The notes beneath the pieces are model-generated. The model was not told the origin of the DNA. It ran no database searches and saw only the letters and a list, made by a program, of their open reading frames with translations. A DNA stretch of 64,000 bases from Lachnospiraceae bacterium (GTDB taxonomy: Bacteria; Bacillota; Clostridia; Lachnospirales; Lachnospiraceae). The position numbers were made by a program, and so were the translations under genes. Below, piece by piece: positions 34,187 to 42,982 of the stretch (position 1 is its first letter; each line of letters starts with the position of its first letter). Location: positions 1-64,000 of the forward strand of contig JAAVZI010000036.1 in NCBI GenBank assembly GCA_022791575.1, written 5' to 3'.

Positions 34187-34353
34187 ATTGATATAATTGA
34201 AGGAAATAGAACGTTTTTATGACTTGGGCATATTATGGTTAGCCATGACAAATTTTACAAAAAGTATTGAATTCTCCAAGTAAAAAGACTATACTAGAAA
34301 GAGTATGGCAAATACAAAAGAAATGTAAAGACAATCATAGGGGACGGATGGAT

Positions 34354-34974
34354 ATGGCTGTAAATTTGGAAGATAAGTATAAACAATTACTAAGGGGAAA
34401 GAAAATACCGCTTCTGGTACTGGATAATAAGTGGCATCAATTATTTCTGGTAGAGAAGAAAAACCGTACCATTAAGAAACTGGAAGCCGAATTAAATCAG
34501 CTTCTGCAGCGTCAGGGCAAGCTGGGAACCGATATTAAAGATATGAAAAAGATTAAGTCCGGGCTTCTGCAGGAGATTCAGGAAAATATGGAGGAAGCGG
34601 AAAAAAGCAGTAAAGTACAGAAAAAACAGGAAAAGAACCAGCGTATGATTGTAGAAATCAATGATAAAACCAATGCGTATGAAGCAGAACTGGAGGACAT
34701 ACCGGATAAACTGGAAGAAGTCAATGAACAGCTTATGCTGGAAACCATGAATGTATTCTACAATCTAATGAAGAAAAATGATGAACGAATCGAAGAAATA
34801 GTTACCTGGGTTAAGGAGATCCGAGAGCAGGTCAAAGATAATATGGTACAGAAAACGACATTAGAAGAGTACAATACAACCATATATGGTTATCTGCACG
34901 ATGTGCTTGGCGCGGATGTGGTCAATATCTTTGATTTGAAGTATTTGAAAAAGCAGGAAAATGACGGAGACTAG
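34354..34974 (+). CDS. Unknown coiled-coil protein upstream of acpS
   Basis: 206 residues from ATG 34354 (AGGGGACGG upstream; ATG 34348 is an alternative). After a compact start KYKQLLRGKKIPLLVLDNKWHQLF the chain is almost all heptad helix rich in K, E and Q (LEAELNQLLQRQGKLGTDIKDMKKI, YEAELEDIPDKLEEVNEQL), ending LHDVLGADVVNIFDLKYL. No signal or membrane segment. It ends five bases before acpS starts, so the two are likely translated together, and its job may be tied to lipid or envelope synthesis. Function unknown. Confidence 0.75.
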   Translation: MAVNLEDKYKQLLRGKKIPLLVLDNKWHQLFLVEKKNRTIKKLEAELNQLLQRQGKLGTDIKDMKKIKSGLLQEIQENMEEAEKSSKVQKKQEKNQRMIVEINDKTNAYEAELEDIPDKLEEVNEQLMLETMNVFYNLMKKNDERIEEIVTWVKEIREQVKDNMVQKTTLEEYNTTIYGYLHDVLGADVVNIFDLKYLKKQENDGD

Positions 34975-34978
34975 AGAA

Positions 34979-35359
34979 ATGATCATTGGTATCGGAACGG
35001 ATATGATAGAAATAGAACGAGTCTTAAAGTCCTGTCAGAATCCCCGGTTTTTGGAACGATATTATACCCAGGCAGAACGGGAGTTGATTCAGAAACGTAA
35101 GTGCCGCTGTGCTACTCATTTCGCAGCAAAAGAAGCAGTTTCTAAAGTATTGGGAACGGGATTTCGTTCGTTCACACCCAAAGAGATTGAGGTGCTTAGA
35201 AATGAACTTGGCAAACCGTATGTAGTTCTATATGGCCGTGCTTTGGAATTATCCCGTTCTCTTGGAATTGAACGGATTCATATCAGTCTGACAGATACGA
35301 AGGAATATGCAGCAGCTTTTGCCATAGGAGAAGGAGCAGATTCATGCAATATATCGTAA
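34979..35359 (+). CDS. acpS: Holo-[acyl-carrier-protein] synthase
   Basis: 126 residues from ATG 34979, with GACGGAGA eight bases upstream. Transfers 4'-phosphopantetheine from CoA to the serine of acyl carrier protein. IGIGTDMIEIERV carries the metal-binding Asp, FAAKEAVSKVLGTGF the Glu and Lys of the active site, and HISLTDTKEYAAAFAI the C-terminal strand pair. Overlaps nnr by 16 bp, the common Firmicute order acpS-nnr-alr. Confidence 0.96.
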   Translation: MIIGIGTDMIEIERVLKSCQNPRFLERYYTQAERELIQKRKCRCATHFAAKEAVSKVLGTGFRSFTPKEIEVLRNELGKPYVVLYGRALELSRSLGIERIHISLTDTKEYAAAFAIGEGADSCNIS

Positions 35360-36918
35360 ATGCCCAAGAAATGAAGGAATGCGATGCGAGGACAATAGAA
35401 TATTATGGTGTTCCTTCCCTTGTATTAATGGAGCGTGCAGCATTGGCCTGTGCCGAAGAGCTTCTTCAGGGCAGCTATGACCTCTCTCGTGTAACCATTG
35501 TCTGTGGCATGGGAAATAATGGCGGTGACGGTTTGGCTCTGGCAAGACTTCTATATCAGAAACAAATATCCGTACAAATTATTTTAACAGGAGATCAAGT
35601 CAAAGCTTCTGAACAGACCAAACGCCAGCTTTCTATTGTGCAGAACTATCAGATTCCGTTTAGTCAGGCAGATTTATCTGCCGGAACAGAATGGAAAAGG
35701 GCATTAGAACAGAGTACATTGTTGGTAGATGCATTATTCGGCGTTGGCCTTTCCCGTGAAATAACAGGGATTTATGCAGAACTCATTCATATGATGAATA
35801 AATGTTCTGCACCGGTTTTCGCCCTGGATATCCCTTCCGGCATTGAGGCAGGCAGCGGACAGGTGCTGGGCTGTGCCGTTCAGGCATTAACAACGGTTAC
35901 CTTTGCCTTTTGTAAATCTGGCTTGGTGCTGTATCCGGGAGCGGATTATGCGGGAACCGTTATAGTACGAGATATCGGCATTACCAAGGAAAGTTTTGAG
36001 GAACAGACACCATATTTATATACTTGTTCCACCAAAGAAATCAAAAACTGGCTGCCCAGACGACCAGCCTATTCGAATAAGGGGACATTTGGCAAAACTG
36101 TGTTAGTCTGCGGCTGTAAAGGAATGGCAGGAGCCGCCTACCTTTCCGCAATGTCAGCCTACCGTGCAGGATGCGGGCTGGTTCGGCTTATTACGCCGGA
36201 AGACAATCGTGAAATTCTTCAGACTCTGCTTCCAGAAGCAGTTTTAACTACCTACTCACCGGAAGCTGTGGCTAACTCAGATCAGGACGAACTAAACCAG
36301 CTGTCAAAAGCCCTGCAGTGGGGAACCGTGATCGGTATAGGTTCTGGCCTTGGAACAAGTCAAGCAGCCAAACAGTTATTGGAATTGGCTGTCACCAGCA
36401 CAAATGTTCCGATTGTGCTGGATGGGGACGGACTGAATATTCTGGCAGTGAAAAAAGAATTATTCCAGACTCTTGCAAAAAGGCCGTCTGCTATTACGCC
36501 TCATTTGGCGGAAATGTCACGGTTAACCGGAAGGCCCATCAAGGAGATTCAGCAGAATCTGGTAGAGACAGCAGCGGATTTTACAAAAAAGCATGGTGTG
36601 TGTTGTGTATTAAAAGATGCCAGGACAGTAGTTACCAGTCCGCTTATGAACGAAGCAGATGACGCTTTGTACGGTCCAGGGCATGCTTATCTGAATCTGA
36701 CAGGGAATCATGGTATGGCAGCTGGAGGGAGCGGAGATATTCTGACAGGTATGATCTGTGGATTGGCTGCCCAGGGAATGGATCTGGCGCAGGCAGCCAT
36801 TGCGGGTGTACATCTGCATGGCTGTGCCGGAGATTCTGCCGCCGCGGCAGCAGGAGCACGCAGTATGACTGCTAGGGATATCCTGGATCATATTTCTACT
36901 GTTTTAAAAGGAGTTTAA
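35344..36918 (+). CDS. nnr: Bifunctional NAD(P)H-hydrate epimerase / ADP-dependent dehydratase
   Basis: 524 residues. N-terminal YjeF_N epimerase domain (to about residue 215): MKECDARTIEYYGVPSLVLMERAA, CGMGNNGGDGLALARLL, DALFGVGLSREI. C-terminal ribokinase-like dehydratase (about 230-524): GTFGKTVLVCGCKGMAGAAYLSA, IPIVLDGDGLN-like VPIVLDGDGLNIL, ITPHLAEMSRLTG, and the catalytic AAGGSGDILTGMICGL. Together they repair damaged NADH and NADPH hydrates. Followed by alr after two bases. Confidence 0.96.
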   Translation: MQYIVNAQEMKECDARTIEYYGVPSLVLMERAALACAEELLQGSYDLSRVTIVCGMGNNGGDGLALARLLYQKQISVQIILTGDQVKASEQTKRQLSIVQNYQIPFSQADLSAGTEWKRALEQSTLLVDALFGVGLSREITGIYAELIHMMNKCSAPVFALDIPSGIEAGSGQVLGCAVQALTTVTFAFCKSGLVLYPGADYAGTVIVRDIGITKESFEEQTPYLYTCSTKEIKNWLPRRPAYSNKGTFGKTVLVCGCKGMAGAAYLSAMSAYRAGCGLVRLITPEDNREILQTLLPEAVLTTYSPEAVANSDQDELNQLSKALQWGTVIGIGSGLGTSQAAKQLLELAVTSTNVPIVLDGDGLNILAVKKELFQTLAKRPSAITPHLAEMSRLTGRPIKEIQQNLVETAADFTKKHGVCCVLKDARTVVTSPLMNEADDALYGPGHAYLNLTGNHGMAAGGSGDILTGMICGLAAQGMDLAQAAIAGVHLHGCAGDSAAAAAGARSMTARDILDHISTVLKGV

Positions 36919-36920
36919 CC

Positions 36921-38093
36921 ATGAAAAAATATAGCAGAGTCTATGCACAGGTAGATTTGGATGCAATTCTATATAATCTGCAGCAAATGAAACAGCATAT
37001 CAATGAAAACACTCAGATCATGGCTGTAATTAAAACTGATGGTTATGGACACGGTGCAGTTCCCATTGCTGAAAAAATCCAGAATATTCCCTATATCTGG
37101 GGATTTGCTACAGCAACTGCGGAAGAAGCTCTGATATTAAGGCATCATCAGATTACACGGCCGATTCTGGTATTGGGTGCAGTATTCGAAGAGCAGCTGG
37201 AGGAACTCATTCGCAATGAGGTGCGAATCAGCATTTTTCAAATCGAATTAGCGCATAAAATTCAGGATATTGCGCACCGGCTGGGTCGACAGGCATATAT
37301 ACATATTAAACTGGATACAGCTATGAGCCGTCTGGGGCTTCGTCCGGAACAGGAAGAAAGCATGGCGGCTGTACAGACGATTGCAGCATTTCCCAATCTT
37401 ATATTAGAAGGGATTTATACTCATTTTTCCAAAGCGGATGAGAGAGATAAACAGACTTCTCATGTACAGATAACTAAATTCCAAGATTTTATTGAACGCA
37501 TGGAAACACTGGGGATTACATTTCCATTGAAGCACTGTGCAAATAGTGCCGGAATTATTGACCTGAAAGAGTATGGATTTGACATGGTTCGAGCTGGAAT
37601 TGCCTTATACGGTCTCTACCCATCCGAGGACGTACAAAAAGAACAGGTAAAGCTGCGGCCGGCCATGAGCCTCCATAGCCAGATTGTCTGTCTGAAAGAA
37701 GTAGAAGCTGGTGTCAGTGTAAGCTACGGCGGCACTTATACTACAACAGGGAATACATGGATTGCAACGGTTCCGGTTGGATATGGAGACGGGTATCCAA
37801 GACTGCTGTCCAACAAAGGCTTCGTCTTAGTTCATGGACAGAAAGCTCCCATCCTAGGGCGAATCTGCATGGACCAGTTTATGATTGATGTCACTGCGAT
37901 TCCAGATGTTCAAGAAGGGGACGAAGTAGTACTGTTTGGACCAAGCCGGGAAAGTTATCTTTCAGTAGAAACACTTAGCCGTCTGAGCGGCCGTTTTCAT
38001 TATGAATTTGTCTGTGACCTGGGCCGGCGGATTCCACGGGTTTATGTCAGCGGCGGTAAAATAATCGGAACAAAAGACTGGTTTCACGAATAG
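36921..38093 (+). CDS. alr: Alanine racemase
   Basis: 390 residues. PLP enzyme making D-alanine for peptidoglycan. PLP Lys38 in AVIKTDGYGHGAV; second catalytic Tyr269 in VSVSYGGTYTTTG; MSRLGLRPEQ and PVGYGDGYPRLLSNKG and GRICMDQFMIDVT are the other family marks. AAAAGGAG ribosome site inside the end of nnr. A MazF-type toxin gene follows, as in many Firmicutes, but without an antitoxin gene between. Confidence 0.97.
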   Translation: MKKYSRVYAQVDLDAILYNLQQMKQHINENTQIMAVIKTDGYGHGAVPIAEKIQNIPYIWGFATATAEEALILRHHQITRPILVLGAVFEEQLEELIRNEVRISIFQIELAHKIQDIAHRLGRQAYIHIKLDTAMSRLGLRPEQEESMAAVQTIAAFPNLILEGIYTHFSKADERDKQTSHVQITKFQDFIERMETLGITFPLKHCANSAGIIDLKEYGFDMVRAGIALYGLYPSEDVQKEQVKLRPAMSLHSQIVCLKEVEAGVSVSYGGTYTTTGNTWIATVPVGYGDGYPRLLSNKGFVLVHGQKAPILGRICMDQFMIDVTAIPDVQEGDEVVLFGPSRESYLSVETLSRLSGRFHYEFVCDLGRRIPRVYVSGGKIIGTKDWFHE

Positions 38094-38192
38094 AATGTGT
38101 TGAATCCCCCTCCTTTTGGTCGGCGGATCATAAATTAATTTTACAAAAAGCCAATGCATTGAATATACGCGAAGATATTGGTACATACTTAA

Positions 38193-38256
38193 GTAAGCAA
38201 GAGCTTACATGAAAGGTACCAGTCAGCATGTTTTAACATGCTTCTTGAACTTTCAT
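38193..38256 (+). promoter_or_regulatory. Structured leader before the MazF gene
   Basis: Three nested hairpins: GTAAGC/GCTTAC (38193-38208); ATGAAAG (38209-38215) pairing with CTTTCAT (38250-38256); and inside that a perfect 8-bp AGCATGTT/AACATGCT (38225-38242). The next T-run is missing, so it is not a standard terminator; it could control toxin expression or bind the toxin. The 194-bp gap after alr is too short for a normal antitoxin ORF with a ribosome site, and I see none. Confidence 0.5.
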
Positions 38257-38287
38257 AGAATTTATATCGAAAGTGAAGGTTTTATTT

Positions 38288-38632
38288 ATGATTAAACGCG
38301 GTGATATATTTTATGCAGACTTACGGCCGGTGATTGGTTCAGAACAAGGGGGAATCCGGCCTGTACTTATTATACAGAATGATGTGGGCAACAAGCACAG
38401 TCCAACGGTGATCTGTGCTGCCATTACTTCCCAGATGCATAAGGCAAAGCTTCCTACCCATATTGAATTAAATGCAAGGCAGTATGATTTGATGAAAGAT
38501 TCAGTCATTCTGCTGGAGCAGCTTCGTACCATTGATAAAAAAAGGCTTAAGGACCGGGTATGCCATCTTGGGGAAGATGTTATGCAGAGAGTGGAAGAGG
38601 CACTTTGTATCAGTCTGCAGCTGCATACATAA
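38288..38632 (+). CDS. ndoA: MazF/PemK-family endoribonuclease toxin (EndoA type), no antitoxin seen
   Basis: 114 residues from ATG 38288, with GAAGG eight bases upstream. [30 protein letters not shown] and [21 protein letters not shown] are the MazF/EndoA signatures, including the catalytic Arg of the [11 protein letters not shown] loop and the Thr of AAITSQ; the C-terminus [17 protein letters not shown] is standard. It cleaves mRNA at short sites and would be toxic when free. In Bacillus, the antitoxin gene ndoAI lies between alr and ndoA; here there is no such gene. Confidence 0.9.
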   Translation: MIKRGDIFYADLRPVIGSEQGGIRPVLIIQNDVGNKHSPTVICAAITSQMHKAKLPTHIELNARQYDLMKDSVILLEQLRTIDKKRLKDRVCHLGEDVMQRVEEALCISLQLHT

Positions 38633-38649
38633 GAAAGCGGAGGATACAT

Positions 38650-39597
38650 ATGATTGACATGACAAAAGTAATTATGAAGATGGGTATGCTCTTCATAATT
38701 ATGATGACTGGCTATCTAGGCAATAAGCTTGGTGTGCTGGACGATGAGGGAAATAAGAAATATTCTTCCCTGGTAGTGAATATTACGGCTCCGGCCCTGA
38801 TCTTAGCTTCTGCCTCAGACAGCAATCTTACTGGTTCTAAGGGAGAAGCGTTATCCGTTCTAATCATTGCCGTGGGCATGTATGGGTTCCTAACCCTAGC
38901 GTCTCTTCTGGTGCGCGTTCTCTTTCGGATTCCCAGAGGCAAAGAGGGCGTGTACCAGTTTATGACTATTTTCGGCAATAACGCATTTATGGGGATTCCT
39001 GTTGTAGAAGCTGTCTTTGGAAATGTATTTTATGCTGCCCTGTTTAATCTTCCGAATAATATTCTGATTTATTCCTTTGGCGGCTATCTGCTTGGAAAAC
39101 ATCAGCGGTCAAAGGATCAAGAAGTGAATCACGCTGCATTTTCCTGGAAAAACATCTGTAATCCTGGTGTAATATCAGCAGTTACAGCATTGCTCATGTT
39201 CCTTTCCGGCCTGAAATTCCCGGTGCTGGTTACCGATACGCTGAATTGTATAGGTTCGATTACTACACCGCTTTCCATGCTGGTAATTGGTTCTTCACTG
39301 GCCAATTTGTCCTTAAAGGATACATTTGTAAATGTCCGGGTATATGCATTCAGTCTGTACAAGCTGGTAATTCTGCCGGTTCTCATCTGGCTGATTGGAC
39401 GTATGTTTATCACCAGCTTTACTGTTCTTGGCGTGCTGGTTATTATATCAGCCATGCCCTGCGCAGCAGTTACGGTTATGCTGTGCAATGAATATGGAAA
39501 TGACGCCGGATTAGCAGCCCGATATGTCTTCGTATCAACCATTTTGTCCGTATTAACCATACCGGTTCTGGCGTATGTGATGTCTGTATCAGCCTGA
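38650..39597 (+). CDS. AEC-family (auxin efflux carrier-like) transporter
   Basis: 315 residues from ATG 38650 behind CGGAGG. About ten membrane helices with the AEC-family features LFIIMMTGYLGNKLGVLDDEGNKKYSSLVVNITAPALIL, FGNNAFMGIPVVEAVFG (the half-helix FGNxxFMGIPV), TTPLSMLVIGSSLANLSL, and a C-terminal GNDAGLAARYVFVSTILSVLTIP. Bacterial members move organic acids such as malate; the substrate here is not shown. It follows mazF by 17 bp. Confidence 0.88.
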   Translation: MIDMTKVIMKMGMLFIIMMTGYLGNKLGVLDDEGNKKYSSLVVNITAPALILASASDSNLTGSKGEALSVLIIAVGMYGFLTLASLLVRVLFRIPRGKEGVYQFMTIFGNNAFMGIPVVEAVFGNVFYAALFNLPNNILIYSFGGYLLGKHQRSKDQEVNHAAFSWKNICNPGVISAVTALLMFLSGLKFPVLVTDTLNCIGSITTPLSMLVIGSSLANLSLKDTFVNVRVYAFSLYKLVILPVLIWLIGRMFITSFTVLGVLVIISAMPCAAVTVMLCNEYGNDAGLAARYVFVSTILSVLTIPVLAYVMSVSA

Positions 39598-39655
39598 TGC
39601 CATCATATGATTTCCAAGAATAATCGTTCATCACTTATGAAAAGAGGAGAAACTT

Positions 39656-40621
39656 ATGATTAATTATATTACAGATAATAATAGTCTGCAGATCATTTCT
39701 TTTTTGGGAATTTTAGCAGCATTTTTGGGAACTTGTTTTCTTACTGCCTCCTGCAGCAAATTTCTTCCAAAAGATCAAGGACGTGACTTTGCTGTAAATG
39801 GAAAGCTTTCTGCCGGAAAACCGCGAGGGGCAGGATTTATATTTATTCTGGTATTTATTGCCGCCTTTGCTTTATTTGGCATCATAAGAACCGAATATCT
39901 GATTTATCTGATTTTAGTAGCAGCGGCTATGATAACAGGGTTTTTAGATGATGCTTCTAAGTCGCCTTGGGGAGAGTATAAAAAGGGCTTATTGGATCTG
40001 ATTATAGCAGTTATGCTGGCAGTTACATTTTTGAATTTTAACGATTCCACGATTACAATTGAGCTGCTGGATCAGACATTTACCATGCATCCGGTTGTAT
40101 TTGGAATCTTGACAGTTGTCCTTGTGTGGACCTCAATTAATGTCACGAATTGTGCCGACGGAGTGGATGGCTTATCGGGAACGCTTACGATTATTACTCT
40201 GATGACGATTTATGTCATCGATCTCATAAAGGGGCAGGGCGGTTCCTTTACTTATATGATTCTTCTGTTTGTTGTATGCATATTGGGCTATCTATGGTTC
40301 AATGCAGCTCCAAGTACACTAATGATGGGAGATGCAGGCTCTAGGGCCATGGGGCTTTTTATCAGCATTGCTGTGTTAAAGACTGGTTCGCCATTTCTCT
40401 ATCTGCTGGTTGCACTGGTATTGATGTTAGACGGCGGACTGGGATTGGTAAAAGTGTCGCTGCTTCGTTTCCTAAAGATACATATTCTGACAAACACCCG
40501 AACGCCGCTGCACGATCATGTAAGAAAGGTCTGGAACTGGTCGAATACTCATACCGTGTTTCGGTTTGCAATTATTCAGATCGTAATTTCCATTGCGGCG
40601 GTTTATTTGGTTATGATATAG
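39656..40621 (+). CDS. mraY: MraY-type phospho-MurNAc-pentapeptide transferase
   Basis: 321 residues with about ten helices. GAGFIFILVFIAAFAL, ITGFLDDASKSPWGEYKK (catalytic Asp pair FxDD), NVTNCADGVDGLSG, TLMMGDAGSRAMG and TPLHDHVRKVWNWSNTHTVFRF follow MraY in order. MraY joins phospho-MurNAc-pentapeptide to undecaprenyl phosphate (lipid I). The usual HHH loop reads H-D-H, and it is not in a division-cell-wall cluster, so it may be a paralogue or the only copy with a family-specific loop. Confidence 0.85.
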   Translation: MINYITDNNSLQIISFLGILAAFLGTCFLTASCSKFLPKDQGRDFAVNGKLSAGKPRGAGFIFILVFIAAFALFGIIRTEYLIYLILVAAAMITGFLDDASKSPWGEYKKGLLDLIIAVMLAVTFLNFNDSTITIELLDQTFTMHPVVFGILTVVLVWTSINVTNCADGVDGLSGTLTIITLMTIYVIDLIKGQGGSFTYMILLFVVCILGYLWFNAAPSTLMMGDAGSRAMGLFISIAVLKTGSPFLYLLVALVLMLDGGLGLVKVSLLRFLKIHILTNTRTPLHDHVRKVWNWSNTHTVFRFAIIQIVISIAAVYLVMI

Positions 40622-40673
40622 AACAACCAGTGTGTTGTTAAAATATAAAATAAAGTCAATCAGGAGGGTTTTC

Positions 40674-41438
40674 ATGAAAAAGATAGCAATTGTAACAGGT
40701 GCTTCATCAGGAATGGGAAAAGAATTTGTATTACAATTGGATCAGCTTGCACATCATGTAGAGGAGATTTGGGTCATTGCCAGACGAACTGGAAAATTAT
40801 TTGAATTGGATCAGCAGACCGAACATAAGATCGTAGTCTGCCCCGCAGATTTAACAAAAGAATCCGATATGCGGACTTTTGAAAACCTGTTAAAGAAGGA
40901 AGCACCGGTGATCTCAATTCTTGTGAATGCGGCTGGATACGGCGTTCATGGAAGTGTGGCCGACAGTGAGCCTGGAACTACTTTGGGCATGATCGATGTA
41001 AACTGCCGGGCACTGACATTTATGACTAAGCTTTGCCTTCCTTATATGGCAAAGGGCGGAAGAATTATCAATATGGCTTCTTCTGCAGCCTTTGTCCCCC
41101 AACCTAAATTCGCAGTCTATGCAGCCAGCAAATCTTATGTATTAAGCTTTTCCAGAGCTTTGCATACAGAACTGGAGAACAGAAAAATCTCTGTTACAGC
41201 AGTCTGTCCTGGGCCGGTAGATACAGAGTTTTTCAAACATGATGACTGTGATATTAATCAAACATTTTATAAGCGCATGGTTATGGCAAAGCCGGAAGCG
41301 GTTGTAAAACAGGCGCTGTCAGATGCGAACAGCCGCAGAACCGTATCCGTTTACGGAAGCAGCATAAAGGGGCTGCGGATTCTGGCTAAGATTGTGCCTC
41401 ATAAATGGATCCTTGGCATTATGAAATGGATTCTGTAA
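40674..41438 (+). CDS. Short-chain dehydrogenase/reductase
   Basis: 254 residues from ATG 40674 behind CAGGAGG. Classical SDR: nucleotide loop IVTGASSGMGKEF, NAAGYG, catalytic Ser in NMASSAAFVPQP, Tyr and Lys in YAASKSYVLSFS, and PGPVDTEFF. The C-terminus is basic (GLRILAKIVPHKWILGIMKWIL) and may lie on the membrane. Such YqjQ-like SDRs act on unknown short-chain or acyl substrates. The stop is 20 bp before the next gene. Confidence 0.9.
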   Translation: MKKIAIVTGASSGMGKEFVLQLDQLAHHVEEIWVIARRTGKLFELDQQTEHKIVVCPADLTKESDMRTFENLLKKEAPVISILVNAAGYGVHGSVADSEPGTTLGMIDVNCRALTFMTKLCLPYMAKGGRIINMASSAAFVPQPKFAVYAASKSYVLSFSRALHTELENRKISVTAVCPGPVDTEFFKHDDCDINQTFYKRMVMAKPEAVVKQALSDANSRRTVSVYGSSIKGLRILAKIVPHKWILGIMKWIL

Positions 41439-41458
41439 ATCAGACCGCGGAGTTTACT

Positions 41459-42049
41459 ATGGAGAAAAAACATTTGCAAAAAGGAATGTATGGATTTCAT
41501 GCATATAAAAAGAAAACAGAAATTATAAAAACACTTATTTTATTCGGAATCGCACTGGCAGTATATTTTACTGGACTGCTGCATACAAAGACCAATAAAA
41601 ACCTTCTAACAGTCGTAGCAATTGTCGGTATGCTTCCAGCAAGCAAATCTGCCGTCAGTATGCTGATGTTTCTGCGTTTTAAATCCGCAGCAGCCAGCCT
41701 GCATGACCAATTAACCGATTATTGGAAACAGTCTGGAAAACAGGGGATTTTATTATACGACCTGATTTTGGTAATCAAAGAAAAGGTAGTAAAAACAGAC
41801 TGCATATGGATTCAAAATACGACGGTTCTAGTATATACGGTCAATACACAGCTTTCGCAGCAGGACATTTCCAAAGAACTGAAGAATTTTCTGTCCAATC
41901 ATGGAAAAGGCGGTTGCACGATTAAAGTATGTAAAACAGAAAAAACTTTTCTGGAATTTCTAAAGAACCACTCTGCCGAAGAGCCAGAGGAACAGGCTGT
42001 ACAAAATCAAGAAAAGATCAGAGAAATGCTGCTTGGATACAGTATGTAA
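41459..42049 (+). CDS. Unknown membrane protein with soluble C-terminus
   Basis: 196 residues from ATG 41459. A basic N-terminus (GFHAYKKKTEIIK) leads to two adjacent membrane helices (LILFGIALAVYFTGL and LLTVVAIVGMLPASKSAVSML), then a ~115-residue cytoplasmic part with YDLILVIKEKVVKTDCIWIQ and an acidic tail. Not recognised. It lies between an SDR gene and recU in a tight plus-strand run, so it is likely to be expressed with recU. Confidence 0.7.
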   Translation: MEKKHLQKGMYGFHAYKKKTEIIKTLILFGIALAVYFTGLLHTKTNKNLLTVVAIVGMLPASKSAVSMLMFLRFKSAAASLHDQLTDYWKQSGKQGILLYDLILVIKEKVVKTDCIWIQNTTVLVYTVNTQLSQQDISKELKNFLSNHGKGGCTIKVCKTEKTFLEFLKNHSAEEPEEQAVQNQEKIREMLLGYSM

Positions 42050-42069
42050 AGTAAAGGAGAATCTATGTA

Positions 42070-42600
42070 ATGGCTGCATGGACTTCGAGAGGGCTTCGGG
42101 GCTCTTCATTAGAGGATCTGATTAACCGTTCTAATGAAAAATACCAAGAAATGGGGCTGGCGCTGATTCAGAAGATTCCAACCCCGATTACGCCGATTAA
42201 AATTGATAAGGATCACCGACATATTACGCTTGCTTACTTTGAGCAGAAGAGTACCGTAGACTATATCGGTGCCGTGCAAGGATATCCAGTCTGCTTCGAT
42301 GCCAAGGAATGTCATACCGATACATTTCCACTGCAGAACATTCATCCTCACCAAATGCAGTTTATGAAGCAGTTTGAACAGCAGCAGGGAATTGCTTTTT
42401 TAATTCTCTATTATTCACATAAAGACTATTTTTATTATATGACCTGCCGCCAACTGGAAATCTTCTGGATGCGTATGGAAACAGGAGGGCGAAAAAGCTT
42501 CCGCTTTGACGAACTGGAAGAGGGCTTTCAGATTCAATCAAAAAACGGCATTTTCGTTCACTATTTGGAAATGCTGGAAAAAGATTTAGAAGCACGGTAA
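42070..42600 (+). CDS. recU: Holliday-junction resolvase RecU
   Basis: 176 residues. RecU signatures: GxxLEDLINRSNEKYQEMGLALIQKIPTPI and the nuclease core STVDYIGAVQGYPVCFDAKEC (Asp, Glu and Lys positions of the PD-(D/E)xK fold), then QMQFMKQFEQQQGIAFLILYY. It resolves Holliday junctions in recombination and segregation. In Bacillus it is next to ponA; here it is not. Confidence 0.93.
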   Translation: MAAWTSRGLRGSSLEDLINRSNEKYQEMGLALIQKIPTPITPIKIDKDHRHITLAYFEQKSTVDYIGAVQGYPVCFDAKECHTDTFPLQNIHPHQMQFMKQFEQQQGIAFLILYYSHKDYFYYMTCRQLEIFWMRMETGGRKSFRFDELEEGFQIQSKNGIFVHYLEMLEKDLEAR

Positions 42601-42620
42601 GGCAGGAGGAAGGAGTATCT

Positions 42621-42944
42621 ATGACTGTATTTATGATCGTGGCACTAATGGGACTTATGTTTATTGGTAGGGGAGTCTATGTATTTCGTTCTGAAAAGGC
42701 AAAGCCATTTGGCTTCTGGGCGAATGCCGAGACGCCGCCGATATCGGATGTTCGGGAATACAATAGGGCGCTTGGAAAATTATGGATCGTCTTTGGAAGT
42801 TTCTTTATCCTGTTTGGAATTCCTTTGATTGCCGGACAGAATTCTCCATTTGCGGTTCTTTCCATATTGGGCATTGTGCTCGAATCTATCATTGCTTTGG
42901 GTGTATATACAATAGGCATTGAAGGGAAATACAGAGATAAATAA
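42621..42944 (+). CDS. Small three-helix membrane protein
   Basis: 107 residues with membrane segments near residues 2-18, 53-70 and 76-98. The loop KAKPFGFWANAETPPISDVREYNRALGKLW between helices 1 and 2 is the most conserved-looking part (PFGFWAN..P, DV..YN.A.GKLW), a pattern I associate with small uncharacterised Firmicute membrane proteins. Function unknown. Strong GGAGGAAGGAG ribosome site. Confidence 0.75.
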   Translation: MTVFMIVALMGLMFIGRGVYVFRSEKAKPFGFWANAETPPISDVREYNRALGKLWIVFGSFFILFGIPLIAGQNSPFAVLSILGIVLESIIALGVYTIGIEGKYRDK

Positions 42945-42982
42945 GCGCAATAAAAAATGTTTGTTCAAGCTTTGGAGGAGTT

